A DNA stretch of 64,000 nucleotides from Deltaproteobacteria bacterium (GTDB lineage Bacteria; Myxococcota; UBA727; VGSZ01), in NCBI GenBank assembly GCA_016177705.1, contig JACOUT010000014.1, positions 186,001 through 250,000 on the forward strand. The letters are read 5' to 3'. A program made the position numbers and the translations under genes. This document shows, piece after piece, positions 45,937 to 54,779 of this stretch. Every line of letters starts with the position of its first letter. Position 1 is the stretch's first letter. Below the pieces are notes generated by a model. That model made no database searches, was not told the DNA's origin, and saw only the letters and a program-made list of their open reading frames with translations.

Positions 45937-48900
45937 CTACTGCAGGAACAGGCAGCTCGTCAGGTCGATGATGCCGATCGATCCGTTGATGTCTGCGGTA
46001 CCGGCGTAGAGCGCGCCCGCGCCGTCACGGAACGCGAAGCGCTGCACGTTGAGGGTCGTGTCGACGGTGCCGACGACGGCGAGGGTGGTCGCGTCGATCA
46101 GCGCGATGCGCATGTCGGTGCCCGCAACGACGATGAACCGCGGGTTGACGTTCGGCACCATGGTGATCGCCGTGATGGGGCTGATCGCCGGCGTGTTGAG
46201 GGCTGCAAAGTTGTAACCGCCGGACGCCGCGCTCGGCGTCGCGGCGGTGATGGCGGCAAGGCCGGCATCGCCGCCCGCGATGAGCACGCGCTGGTTGTTC
46301 GGGTCGAAGACCGCGGCCTCGGGCCCGAGCGGCTGCACGTCCTCGACGGGGCCGAGCGACACCGCGAACAAGTCGGTCGCGTTCAGGCCTACGCGCGACA
46401 CGGTGCCGAAGGCGTTGCGCAGTGCGATCGCCTCGTGCCCTGTCGCAAACGGCGCCGGCACGAACACGCTCGGCGCGTAGAAGGTCGTTCCTCGTACTGC
46501 GCTCACCACGCTGGTGTCCGCGCTCAACGAAATGAGCGCGTCATAGTTGGCGTCCCACACGCGTACGCTCCCTTCGTCGAGGACGATGGGGTAGGTGAGG
46601 CTCGCGTTCACCGTACCGGGCGCGACGCCGAGCGCCGAGGCGTAGCGGGCGTCGTTGGTGGGATAGAGGGTTGTCCCGACGGGGGCGTAGGCGAAGCCGC
46701 TCCGCTGGAACTTCGCGATGCGCGCTCCCGGCCCGGCCCCATCGGCGATCCACAGCACGCCCGCCCCGGGCGAGGCGATGCCCTCCGGCCGCACGTACTC
46801 CGTGACCATGTCCACCTGCTGCGGCGCGAACGGATCCGCCAAGTCGTAGACCCAGATTCCGTCCGCGCCCATCGTGACCATCGCGGGTGGAGCGGCGCCG
46901 TCGATCACGGGGAAGCTCCCTTGCACGGCGCCGACGTAGCTCGGCGTACACCCTTCTCCCTCGCCTTCTCCTTCTCCCTCGCCTTCTCCTTCTCCCTCAC
47001 CCTCGCCGCCGACGAGCACCCGATCGATCTCCGCGACCCACGCGCGCCGCGCGTCGGGCAGCGGCGGCTCGAAGAACGCGCCCCAGGTGGTGACGAACGC
47101 CGCGAACTCGCCGGCGGCTGCGAGCGAGAACATGTCGATGGGCGCGTCGCCCGCGAGCAACTGCCCATCGGCGAACAGGCGGCCGCCCGAGGTGTAGAGC
47201 ACGCGCCCGCCACCCTCTGCGGCGGGCAGGCACGCAGGCATGCCGCCCGGCACGCAATGGGTCCCCGGCGGCGTCACGCGCTCCGCCATGCCCTGCGGCG
47301 GGTAGGCGATGCGATAAAGGTCGATATTGGTGTCGGTGTCCGCGGCCGCGAGCGGCCACTCGGTCCACGTCAGCACACCCGTGCCATCGGGCGTGAACAC
47401 CAGGTCGGTGGGCGCGTCCTCGGGAGGCGCCACCGCGATCTCGGAGCTGAAGTAGACGTCATCGTCGACCACGCCATCCCAGCTCGCGGCGGCGCCCCTG
47501 GTCAAGCGATAGGCGACGCGCCAGCGCAAGGCGACCTCGTCGTGGAACAGCGACAACGACGGGCCATAGGTGAACCCGGTGACCGGCCCGCCCGCGCCGT
47601 TGTCGGTGATGCGCAGCAGGTAGGGCAGGCGATCCGGGTAGAGGTACTGCGCGAGATAGACCTGGGGATCCTCGTCGAGGCGCGCGCCGATGAACGCGAT
47701 CGAGGTCCAGCCATAGTCGTCGGCCACCGCCGCGATGGCGGTGCCGTCGAGCACGCCGAGCGCGGCCGGCTCCTCTGCCGAGGCGAGCGAGAACGCCCGA
47801 TAGCCGTGGTCGTAGAGGTAGGCGTCGCGTGCGCCGTTGGTGTCGGCCGGGTTGAGCGAGGCGGTGGTGGTGAAGGCGATCTGTCGGCCGTTCGGCATCA
47901 GCAGGAGCGGAGCGGTCGGCTCGTCGTCGACGTGGAAGGTCTCGCCGTCTGAGCAGGTGACGCAGGTGAACACCGGCGGCAAGAAGCGGCGGTCGACCAG
48001 CACCACGTCGAGCGTGCTCGGATCGTCGTCGTCGGTGACGCCGGGCAGCACCACGTCGGGGCAGCGCAGCGCGGCGAACATCCCGTCGTCCGAGATCGCG
48101 GCCGCCGTGCAATCGTCGAGGTCGGGGCCGGCGGCCAGGTCGATGGGCCCGTAGGCGGGCCGCTGGAACGGATCGAACACTTCGGTGGACGACAGCGGCG
48201 CGCCGCCCGGCGCGTCGCGACCGCCGACCACGAAGACGCGGCCGTCGCCGAGCTCGACGGCGCGGTGCGCGCCGCGGCCCGCCATCATGTTGGCGGCGGG
48301 GGTGAAGGTGCGGGACACGGGATCCCAGAGCTCGGTGCTCGCGATGGCCTGCCCACCCGAAAAGCCGCCGATGATGACGACGCGCCCGTCGGGCAGCACG
48401 GTGGCCGAGTGCCCCTCGCGCCCCTGCGCGAGCGTCCCGGCCGGCTGCCACGCGGTGCCGTCGCGACTGATGATCTCGGCGGTCGCCGGCGTGTCGGCGT
48501 CGCCGCTGCCGCCGATGACCAGCATCTCCTCGGTCGCCGGCAGCCAGCTCGCGGTGAAGTTGACGCGCGGGTGCGCCATCGTCGGCCCGGCGGATGGCGT
48601 GAGCGTGCCGTCGACGTTCAGCACCAGAAGGTCGACGCCGGCGAGCGGGGCGCCGCTCCCGTCCTCGCCGCCGATCAGCCACGCGGTATCCGTCAGGCAG
48701 ATGCTTCGGTGCCGTGCGCGCGCGGTCGGCAACTGCTGTGACGTGAGCGCGCCGCCGCCCCCGAAGAAGACGGAGTTGTCGCCCGACTCGAGCAACGCGG
48801 TGGCTGCGCCGCCCGCATCGACGCCGCCGGCGAAGAGGTACCGGTACTGGCTGTCGCCGGCGCTCAGGAAGTCGAACGATCCATAGGCGCGGCCGGTCAG

Positions 48901-50727
48901 GCCCGGCGTGTAGCTGGTGACGTGCAGCTCCTCGGGCGTCATGGGGAAGAACGACAGCACGTCGCTCCGTACGAAGCCGTCGCCGTCGAAGCCGCCGGCC
49001 ACCAGCGAGTCGCCCTGGTAGCGCGCGAAGCCGAAGTGCGCCGGGTAGTCGCCGGGCACGTCGTCGACGGTGACGCCCGCCACCGTGAACTGCCCGCCGG
49101 CGAACGGGTGGGTCACCAGCACGTCGCCCGAGGCGGCGCCAGCGCCCATGCGCAGGTTGACGACGAACAACGCGTCGTCTGCCGGGAAGAACAGCACGTC
49201 GGCGTCGCTCGCGTCGTAGCCGCTCGGCACGAGCGGCCCCGGCTCCCACCGCCCAAGCCCGCCACCGCCGACCACCACGCGCGGCGTGACGTCGTTGGTG
49301 CCGGCCTGGCAGACCACCGGGTCGTTGGCGCGGCACTGCGGGAAAGCGTCCGAACCCGAGCAGGCGCCGTCGCCGTCGAGATCGGTGCCCTGCCCGAGGC
49401 CGTAACATGGCGGCGGCTCGGTGACGTCGGGCTGGCCGTCGCCGTCGTCGTCGCAGTCATAGACCGCGTCGGCGCCGTCCACGGTCGCCTCGCACGTGGC
49501 GTCGCCGATGGCCTCGCCGAGCGTGACGCCGTCCCAGCACTGGGGCGCGCACGCCTGCCACAACGGCGTCGACGCCGTGGTCAGGGGCGGCAGCGCCTGG
49601 TCGTCGTCGTGGTCGCAGTCGCGGATGCCGTTGTCGCCCTCGCACGGGTCGAAGCCGAAGGTCAGCACCGTCCACAACGGCGGCACCGTCTCGTCGGCCG
49701 GCGGCGGCAGCGCGAGCAGGCCGGTGGTCACGCCCGCGCGATCGTCGTCGCACACGTACAGGTCCCACGCGCCGATCGGCACCTCCACCTGCGCGTCGCC
49801 GCCCGCGAGCGAGCTGAGCGCCACGCGGCCGGGCGTCGTGGTCGGGTCGTCGCACGAGGCTTCCCGTCCCTGCGGCATCAGGAAGGCGCTGCTGGTCGAG
49901 CCCGGCTCCGGCGTCACCTGCACCTGCACGCGCCGCGAGGCGAGCACGCCGATGGGCGGCAGGTGGATCTCTGGCACGGTGACGGTGTCGCCGGCACGGC
50001 CCTCGACCGAACCGGCGCCGATCGCCGCGCGCGCGGCGCCGATGCTGTTGCCATCGACGTCATAGAGCACGGCGCTCAGGTCGACCCTGCCCTCGATGAG
50101 CGCAGTGAGCTGCCAATCGCCTTCGGCGTCGGCTGCGGTCTGCGCTTCGGCGCCGCCCTCGATGCGGTCGGCGAGCGTGTCGGTGTCGGCCGGGTCGCAG
50201 TCGGCGGCGGCGGTCGCGATCGGGTCGGCGGCCGTCAGGCCGAAGCACTGGCCGCGCGAGGCGTAGAGGATGACGCTGGTGCCGGGCGGCGGCGGCACGA
50301 AGGAGCCGGTGCCGTCGTCGATGAGCACGCGCCCCTCGACCTCCATGGTGCCGGTGAGGTCGACCTCGCCGAGCAGCACGAAGCCGACGGTCAGGTCGGG
50401 GTGCATGGGCAGGATGGCGCCGGCGAAGCCGCCGCGCTCGGGCCAGCCATCGCCGTCGGCGTCGTCGGACAGGCGCAGCGACGCAGGGCCGGCCTGCAGA
50501 CCCTTGACGGCGAAGCCGCCGCCGGCGAGCGCGCGCGTCACGCGCCGCGAGCCGAACAGGTCGATGCGCGCGAACGCCGCCGGCTCGTCGGCCGAGGCGC
50601 GCACCGCCGTGCCCGACAGCTCGCCGGGCAGGTGGCCCTCGGCGCGCGGGAACTCGTAGAAGCAGGCGGTGCCGGCCGCGACGAGCGCGGCGGCGGTCAG
50701 GGCGAGGCGACGGACGTTGCTGGCCAT
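45937..50727 (-). CDS. Very large secreted Kelch-type surface protein with Gly-Glu repeat
   Basis: A 1596-aa protein whose signal peptide ends GTAC and may be a lipoprotein signal. The N-terminal ~350 residues contain transthyretin-like beta domains; a Ca-binding-like Asp-rich region follows (CDDDGDGQPDVTEPPPC). Kelch repeats occupy about 660-870 (for example HSATVLPDGRVVIIGGFSGG and HRAVELGDGRVFVVGG), then a TolB/WD40-like propeller to about 1240. Nine Glu-Gly dipeptides and a cysteine (residues 1242-1260) precede a second propeller-like C-terminal region. No catalytic motif is seen. It is convergent with the TPR gene and divergent from the caspase-like gene. Confidence 0.85.
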   Translation of the reverse strand: MASNVRRLALTAAALVAAGTACFYEFPRAEGHLPGELSGTAVRASADEPAAFARIDLFGSRRVTRALAGGGFAVKGLQAGPASLRLSDDADGDGWPERGGFAGAILPMHPDLTVGFVLLGEVDLTGTMEVEGRVLIDDGTGSFVPPPPGTSVILYASRGQCFGLTAADPIATAAADCDPADTDTLADRIEGGAEAQTAADAEGDWQLTALIEGRVDLSAVLYDVDGNSIGAARAAIGAGSVEGRAGDTVTVPEIHLPPIGVLASRRVQVQVTPEPGSTSSAFLMPQGREASCDDPTTTPGRVALSSLAGGDAQVEVPIGAWDLYVCDDDRAGVTTGLLALPPPADETVPPLWTVLTFGFDPCEGDNGIRDCDHDDDQALPPLTTASTPLWQACAPQCWDGVTLGEAIGDATCEATVDGADAVYDCDDDGDGQPDVTEPPPCYGLGQGTDLDGDGACSGSDAFPQCRANDPVVCQAGTNDVTPRVVVGGGGLGRWEPGPLVPSGYDASDADVLFFPADDALFVVNLRMGAGAASGDVLVTHPFAGGQFTVAGVTVDDVPGDYPAHFGFARYQGDSLVAGGFDGDGFVRSDVLSFFPMTPEELHVTSYTPGLTGRAYGSFDFLSAGDSQYRYLFAGGVDAGGAATALLESGDNSVFFGGGGALTSQQLPTARARHRSICLTDTAWLIGGEDGSGAPLAGVDLLVLNVDGTLTPSAGPTMAHPRVNFTASWLPATEEMLVIGGSGDADTPATAEIISRDGTAWQPAGTLAQGREGHSATVLPDGRVVIIGGFSGGQAIASTELWDPVSRTFTPAANMMAGRGAHRAVELGDGRVFVVGGRDAPGGAPLSSTEVFDPFQRPAYGPIDLAAGPDLDDCTAAAISDDGMFAALRCPDVVLPGVTDDDDPSTLDVVLVDRRFLPPVFTCVTCSDGETFHVDDEPTAPLLLMPNGRQIAFTTTASLNPADTNGARDAYLYDHGYRAFSLASAEEPAALGVLDGTAIAAVADDYGWTSIAFIGARLDEDPQVYLAQYLYPDRLPYLLRITDNGAGGPVTGFTYGPSLSLFHDEVALRWRVAYRLTRGAAASWDGVVDDDVYFSSEIAVAPPEDAPTDLVFTPDGTGVLTWTEWPLAAADTDTNIDLYRIAYPPQGMAERVTPPGTHCVPGGMPACLPAAEGGGRVLYTSGGRLFADGQLLAGDAPIDMFSLAAAGEFAAFVTTWGAFFEPPLPDARRAWVAEIDRVLVGGEGEGEGEGEGEGEGEGEGCTPSYVGAVQGSFPVIDGAAPPAMVTMGADGIWVYDLADPFAPQQVDMVTEYVRPEGIASPGAGVLWIADGAGPGARIAKFQRSGFAYAPVGTTLYPTNDARYASALGVAPGTVNASLTYPIVLDEGSVRVWDANYDALISLSADTSVVSAVRGTTFYAPSVFVPAPFATGHEAIALRNAFGTVSRVGLNATDLFAVSLGPVEDVQPLGPEAAVFDPNNQRVLIAGGDAGLAAITAATPSAASGGYNFAALNTPAISPITAITMVPNVNPRFIVVAGTDMRIALIDATTLAVVGTVDTTLNVQRFAFRDGAGALYAGTADINGSIGIIDLTSCLFLQ
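46951..47004 (-). repeat. (Glu-Gly)9 coding repeat followed by Cys
   Basis: On the minus strand, 54 bases encode nine Glu-Gly dipeptides directly followed by Cys1260 of the surface protein. At DNA level an 18-bp unit (46964-46981 and 46982-46999) is repeated almost exactly, with partial copies at both ends. The mixed GAG/GAA and GGA/GGC codons show it is not a simple dinucleotide slippage tract. Such (EG)n-C linkers are a style I recall from myxobacterial and other exported proteins. Confidence 0.95.
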
Positions 50728-50837
50728 GGTGGCTCCAGTCGAGATCGTCTCAGGCCATAGCAGGTGTGCAGCGACGTTGGACCGGGGTTGAACTGGGGAC
50801 CACCTGCCGTCGTATCGTCGTGGCCCCGGAGGTCCGC

Positions 50838-53165
50838 ATGGGTCGTGGTCGCCCCCCCGCTCGTGGCCGCTCGCACGGCGCCAGTCTGCTCATGGTAGCG
50901 CTGGCCGCCGCCGCCGCCACCGTGGCGGCGTACCCGGCGCACGCCCAGTCGTGGCCCTCGGTGTCAGGCGAGCTGCCGCGCACGGGCGGCGGCGAAAACG
51001 ACGTTGCCGTGGTGGTGGGTATCACCGACTACGCCTTCCTCGACGACATCGCAGGTGCGGCCGACAACGCCAACGACTGGTACCAATATCTGGTGCGCGT
51101 GCGCGGCGTGCCGCCCGAGCGCGTGCGGCTGCTCACCAACAACACCGCTATCGACTTCGCCATCACCAAGGCGCTCAAGGAGTCCGCCGCGACGTCCAAG
51201 CGCGGCGGCGTCGCCTGGTTCATCTTCGTCGGCCACGGCGCGCCCTCGCCCACGGGCGACGACGGCCTGCTGCTCGGCGCCGACACCCAGCCCGACATCG
51301 ACGCCATGCAGGCGCGCGGCCTGCCACAAAACAAGGCGCTCGAGCTGCTGCGCGCCGGGCAGCAGGACGCGACCGTGGCGCTGTTCGACGCCTGCTTCTC
51401 GGGCAAGACCGCGGACGGTGAGCGCGCGCTCTTTCCCGGCATGCAGGCGACCCCGCCGGTGCGGCGCGCGGGCCCGGGCGCCAAGAGCGTGGTGCTGTCG
51501 TCGTCGGACAGCTTCGCCGGCCCCCTGCCCGGCCAGAAGCGCCCGGCCTTCTCGTACCTGATGCTCGGCTCCTTGCGCGGCTGGGCCGACGGTGATCGTG
51601 ATGGCGCCGTGTCGCTCTCCGAGGCCACCGGCTACACCACCTCCACCATGCGGGCCGCGCTCAAGGCGAGCGACCGGCTGCCGAGCGTTCGCGGCGAGGC
51701 GCCCGGCCTCGTCCTCGCCAAGAACGTCGTCGAGACGAGCCCCGAGGTGGAGGCGATCCTGGTCGGCCGCTGCCCCGAGGGCACGCGCTGGGAGGAGCGG
51801 CGCTGCAAGACGGTGGCCTGTCCCGCCGGCATGAAGTGGAGCGGCGAGGCCTGCGTGGCCACGCAAGCGGCCATCCAGTGCCCGCCCGGCACGTCATGGG
51901 ACGGCACCCACTGCGCCACCGGCGCCGTGCAGTGCCCGCCCGGCACCACGTGGGACGGCAGGGCGTGCGCGGCCGCCACCGTGCAGTGCCCCGCCGGCAC
52001 CACCTGGAACGGCTCCTTCTGCGCGGGCAGGAGCGTCGTCGTCGACAGCGTGGCGCCGACCGATCTGTCGCGCCTCAACCTCGAGGCCGAGCGCGCGCGC
52101 GACCGTGCGCTCTCGTCCGAAGACGGCAGCTCCATCGAGGAGCGCAAGGCCGCCTGGTGCGCGCTCGCCGAGGTGAGCGGCGACAACCGCTACCGCGACG
52201 AGGCCAAGGTGCGCTGCGACCAGTACGATCAGAAGCTGGTCGCCGCCGCCAACCTCGAGCAGCAGGTGGGCCGCGACTACGAGAACCTGGGCGGCTTCCT
52301 CGATCTGTCGCGCCGCACCTCGACCGAGAAGATCCAGGCGGTCGACGTCTTTCTCGACACCTACGGCAAGCTCGACCGGCAAGAGGTGCACGCCGCGCGG
52401 AAGGCGCGCGAGGAGCTGGCGGCCAACGGCTCGGCGAGCCTGCTGCGCGACAGCGACGGCGATCGCCTGCTGATCGACGCCTGCCCGAACGAGGCGGAGG
52501 ACTACGACGGCGACAACGACACCGACGGCTGCCGCGACGTGCAGGCGGGCGAGATGATCGGCGACGTGGTCGACGACACCGGTGACTTCTTCGGCGACAT
52601 CTTCAAGGGCATCGCCGGCAGCACCGTGCTCGACGAGTACGACGACAAGGACGAGCTCGGCTTCATGGGCTTCGGCGTCAGCGGCGCGGGCACGCTCGGC
52701 GCCGACGTGCCCGCCATCGGCACCATGGACATGCGCCTGTCGTGGGGCGTGATCGAGGGCGGCATGGGCATGGCGACCGACTTCAGCACCGATTCGGACA
52801 AGACCTTCAAGACGCTGTTCCTCGACGGCTACGCGGGGCTGCAGCTCTTCGAGATCCCGCACGAGGACGAGTTCGGCCTGATCAAGCCGAGCGCCGGCGT
52901 GTACGCGCTGTGGAACCCGGGCGCCTCGGACGCCGGCCAACAGGGCCTGCTCGGCTCGCTCTACCTCGCCAACACCAGCCGCATCGCCAACATCGTGCAG
53001 CTACGGTTGTTCTACCGGTACAACCTGTTCGGCCAGCTCGACGGCGCCTCGCCGGGCGAAGACCCCAACACCTTCGAGGCGCTGCCGCCCGCCTGGACCA
53101 TGCGCACGGGCACGCACGTGGTCGGCGCCGAGGTGTCCATCAACATGTTCTCGCTCATGGAGTAA
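50838..53165 (+). CDS. Secreted caspase-like (C14) protein with EF-hand, Cys-rich repeats and barrel-like C-terminus
   Basis: A 775-aa protein. ATG 50838 with GGAGG upstream gives a signal peptide ending AHAQS. The caspase-like domain (about 53-295) has the catalytic histidine in IFVGHGAP (His133) and cysteine in LFDACFSGK (Cys186). A canonical EF-hand loop DGDRDGAVSLSE lies at 251-262. Five CPxGTxWxxxxC repeats follow (312-323, 328-339, 348-359, 366-377, 384-395), then helices, a thrombospondin-3-like calcium segment (DSDGDRLLIDACPNE) and a ~145-residue aromatic beta-strand-rich end that resembles an outer-membrane barrel. It is divergent from the Kelch protein gene. Confidence 0.85.
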   Translation: MGRGRPPARGRSHGASLLMVALAAAAATVAAYPAHAQSWPSVSGELPRTGGGENDVAVVVGITDYAFLDDIAGAADNANDWYQYLVRVRGVPPERVRLLTNNTAIDFAITKALKESAATSKRGGVAWFIFVGHGAPSPTGDDGLLLGADTQPDIDAMQARGLPQNKALELLRAGQQDATVALFDACFSGKTADGERALFPGMQATPPVRRAGPGAKSVVLSSSDSFAGPLPGQKRPAFSYLMLGSLRGWADGDRDGAVSLSEATGYTTSTMRAALKASDRLPSVRGEAPGLVLAKNVVETSPEVEAILVGRCPEGTRWEERRCKTVACPAGMKWSGEACVATQAAIQCPPGTSWDGTHCATGAVQCPPGTTWDGRACAAATVQCPAGTTWNGSFCAGRSVVVDSVAPTDLSRLNLEAERARDRALSSEDGSSIEERKAAWCALAEVSGDNRYRDEAKVRCDQYDQKLVAAANLEQQVGRDYENLGGFLDLSRRTSTEKIQAVDVFLDTYGKLDRQEVHAARKAREELAANGSASLLRDSDGDRLLIDACPNEAEDYDGDNDTDGCRDVQAGEMIGDVVDDTGDFFGDIFKGIAGSTVLDEYDDKDELGFMGFGVSGAGTLGADVPAIGTMDMRLSWGVIEGGMGMATDFSTDSDKTFKTLFLDGYAGLQLFEIPHEDEFGLIKPSAGVYALWNPGASDAGQQGLLGSLYLANTSRIANIVQLRLFYRYNLFGQLDGASPGEDPNTFEALPPAWTMRTGTHVVGAEVSINMFSLME

Positions 53166-53176
53166 CGCGCGCGCCG

Positions 53177-54778
53177 CTACATGCCCTGCACGCCGGGCGC
53201 GAACGCCATCACGTAGGTGAGCGACAGCCGCATGCGCGACGCGCCGGGCAGCGTCATCTTCCAGGTGACGATGCCGTGCTCGTTCAGCTCGGGTGCGCCG
53301 CTGGTCTTGTCCGCCACCAAGGTGACCTCGACGTGCTCGATCTCGCTCACCGGGATGCGCTCCGACACCTCGAGCGTCTTGTCCTCGGCGCCGAGGTTCG
53401 ACAGGAAGATCGAGACCGCGTGGGTCTTGCGGCGCCACTTGTCGACCTCGTCGACCTCCTCGGTGGTGTCGACGGTGCGCTGCACACGTACGTCGCTGTC
53501 CGGCCCGAAGCCGAGCGCGAAGCGCTCGCCGGGTGCTACGTAGAGCGTGCGCGTGGTGCCGACGAACCCCGAGGTCCGTAACAGCTCGACCGGACCGGCC
53601 AACACCGGGTGCTTGCCCGTGTGCGTCTGCACGCTCTTGAACAGCGCCTTGCCGTCGAGCTCGGGCATGGAGACCAACGAGCTGGTCGCCTCGCTCTCGA
53701 AGGTGAAGATGGGCACGAAGCTCGGCCGGCCGTCGGACGGCACCGTGACCGGGTGCAGCGCACGCAGGTTCTGCACGTCGCCGCCGTCGTCGACGCCGGG
53801 GAGCTGCACGCCGCCCGGCGGCGGCCCGCCGCCGCCCCCGCGCCCAAGCCCGGCGTTTTGCACCGCCACCTCGCGCGCCTCCACCACCACGCGCTGCTCG
53901 CGCTTCTTGGCCTGCAGCTTGTCGTCCGTGAGCTTGGGCGGCTCATGGCCGAGCGAGCTGCGCGCCGTTGAGAACACCAACTGCGCGTCGGTCCAGTCCT
54001 CACCCGTGTTCTGCCACACCGCCGCCTGGCAGGTGAAGCGCAGCGCGCGCGCCATCAGTTGCGCCGTGTGAAACGGCCGCCACAGCGCGTTCGGCACAAC
54101 GTACTCGAGGCCGAGCGTGACCGTGCCCGCGGCTGCCGCGTCGAGGTCGATCTCGGCCACGCACTCGAGGCGGTGGTCGGGTCGATCGATCAGGCTGCGC
54201 TTGGTGACGACGTGCGCTGCCTCCTCGGCGAGGCGCTCCATGGTGGCGCGCTGCACACGCTCGTCGGCGAGCAGCGCGCGCGAGGTGCTCGACAGCGACT
54301 CGAAGGTGTCTTCCCAGGTCTTCGGGTGCCCGAGCCCCCAGCCCGCGTCCTCCGGCACCTCGGCCATCGCCTTGTGCATCATGTCGTCGACCACGGCGGC
54401 GCGCGTGGCGGCGCGCTGCCGTTGCTCGGCCGCGTCACGGTGCTGGCGTTCGAGCGCGAGCAACTGCTGCTCGAGCGCCGCGGCGGCCTCGGGCTTCTCG
54501 GCGTGGCCGACGCGCATGGCGCGGCGCACGCGCGCGTCGACCACCTTGGCGCCGCCCTGCACGTCGACGCGCAGGCTGACGTCTTGCGCGACCGGGGCGA
54601 GGCCCCACAGCGCCAGCCGGTTGCGCCCGGCCTGCAGCGCCACCGCGGCCTCGCGGCGCACCTGGGCGCGGTCCTCGAGCAGCGTCACCTTGATGACCGG
54701 CAGCGCGACCTTGACGCGCGTCTCATCGAGCGCGGGGTGGTGGGTGATGAGCGCAGCGGTCAGTGACGTCGTCGTCAT
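53177..54778 (-). CDS. DUF4139 (mucoidy inhibitor A-like) protein, first copy
   Basis: A 533-aa protein. The N-terminal DUF4140-like strand region (VIKVTLLEDRAQVRREA) is followed by a coiled coil and the DUF4139 C-terminal domain with LEYVVPNALWRPFHT, TGEDWTDAQLVFSTA and GFVGTTRTLYVAPGERFALG. A Gly/Pro-rich linker lies at about 315-335. Function of the family is poorly known; MuiA was named for a mucoidy phenotype. ATG 54778 lies one base after the stop of the second, larger DUF4139 gene, so the two are co-translated. Confidence 0.85.
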   Translation of the reverse strand: MTTTSLTAALITHHPALDETRVKVALPVIKVTLLEDRAQVRREAAVALQAGRNRLALWGLAPVAQDVSLRVDVQGGAKVVDARVRRAMRVGHAEKPEAAAALEQQLLALERQHRDAAEQRQRAATRAAVVDDMMHKAMAEVPEDAGWGLGHPKTWEDTFESLSSTSRALLADERVQRATMERLAEEAAHVVTKRSLIDRPDHRLECVAEIDLDAAAAGTVTLGLEYVVPNALWRPFHTAQLMARALRFTCQAAVWQNTGEDWTDAQLVFSTARSSLGHEPPKLTDDKLQAKKREQRVVVEAREVAVQNAGLGRGGGGGPPPGGVQLPGVDDGGDVQNLRALHPVTVPSDGRPSFVPIFTFESEATSSLVSMPELDGKALFKSVQTHTGKHPVLAGPVELLRTSGFVGTTRTLYVAPGERFALGFGPDSDVRVQRTVDTTEEVDEVDKWRRKTHAVSIFLSNLGAEDKTLEVSERIPVSEIEHVEVTLVADKTSGAPELNEHGIVTWKMTLPGASRMRLSLTYVMAFAPGVQGM

Positions 54779-54779
54779 G

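Noticed and set aside
46951-47004. Repeat-caused frameshift in the giant surface protein
   Set aside because: The frame is continuous over 1596 codons and both flanking regions are sensible; the repeat length is a multiple of three.
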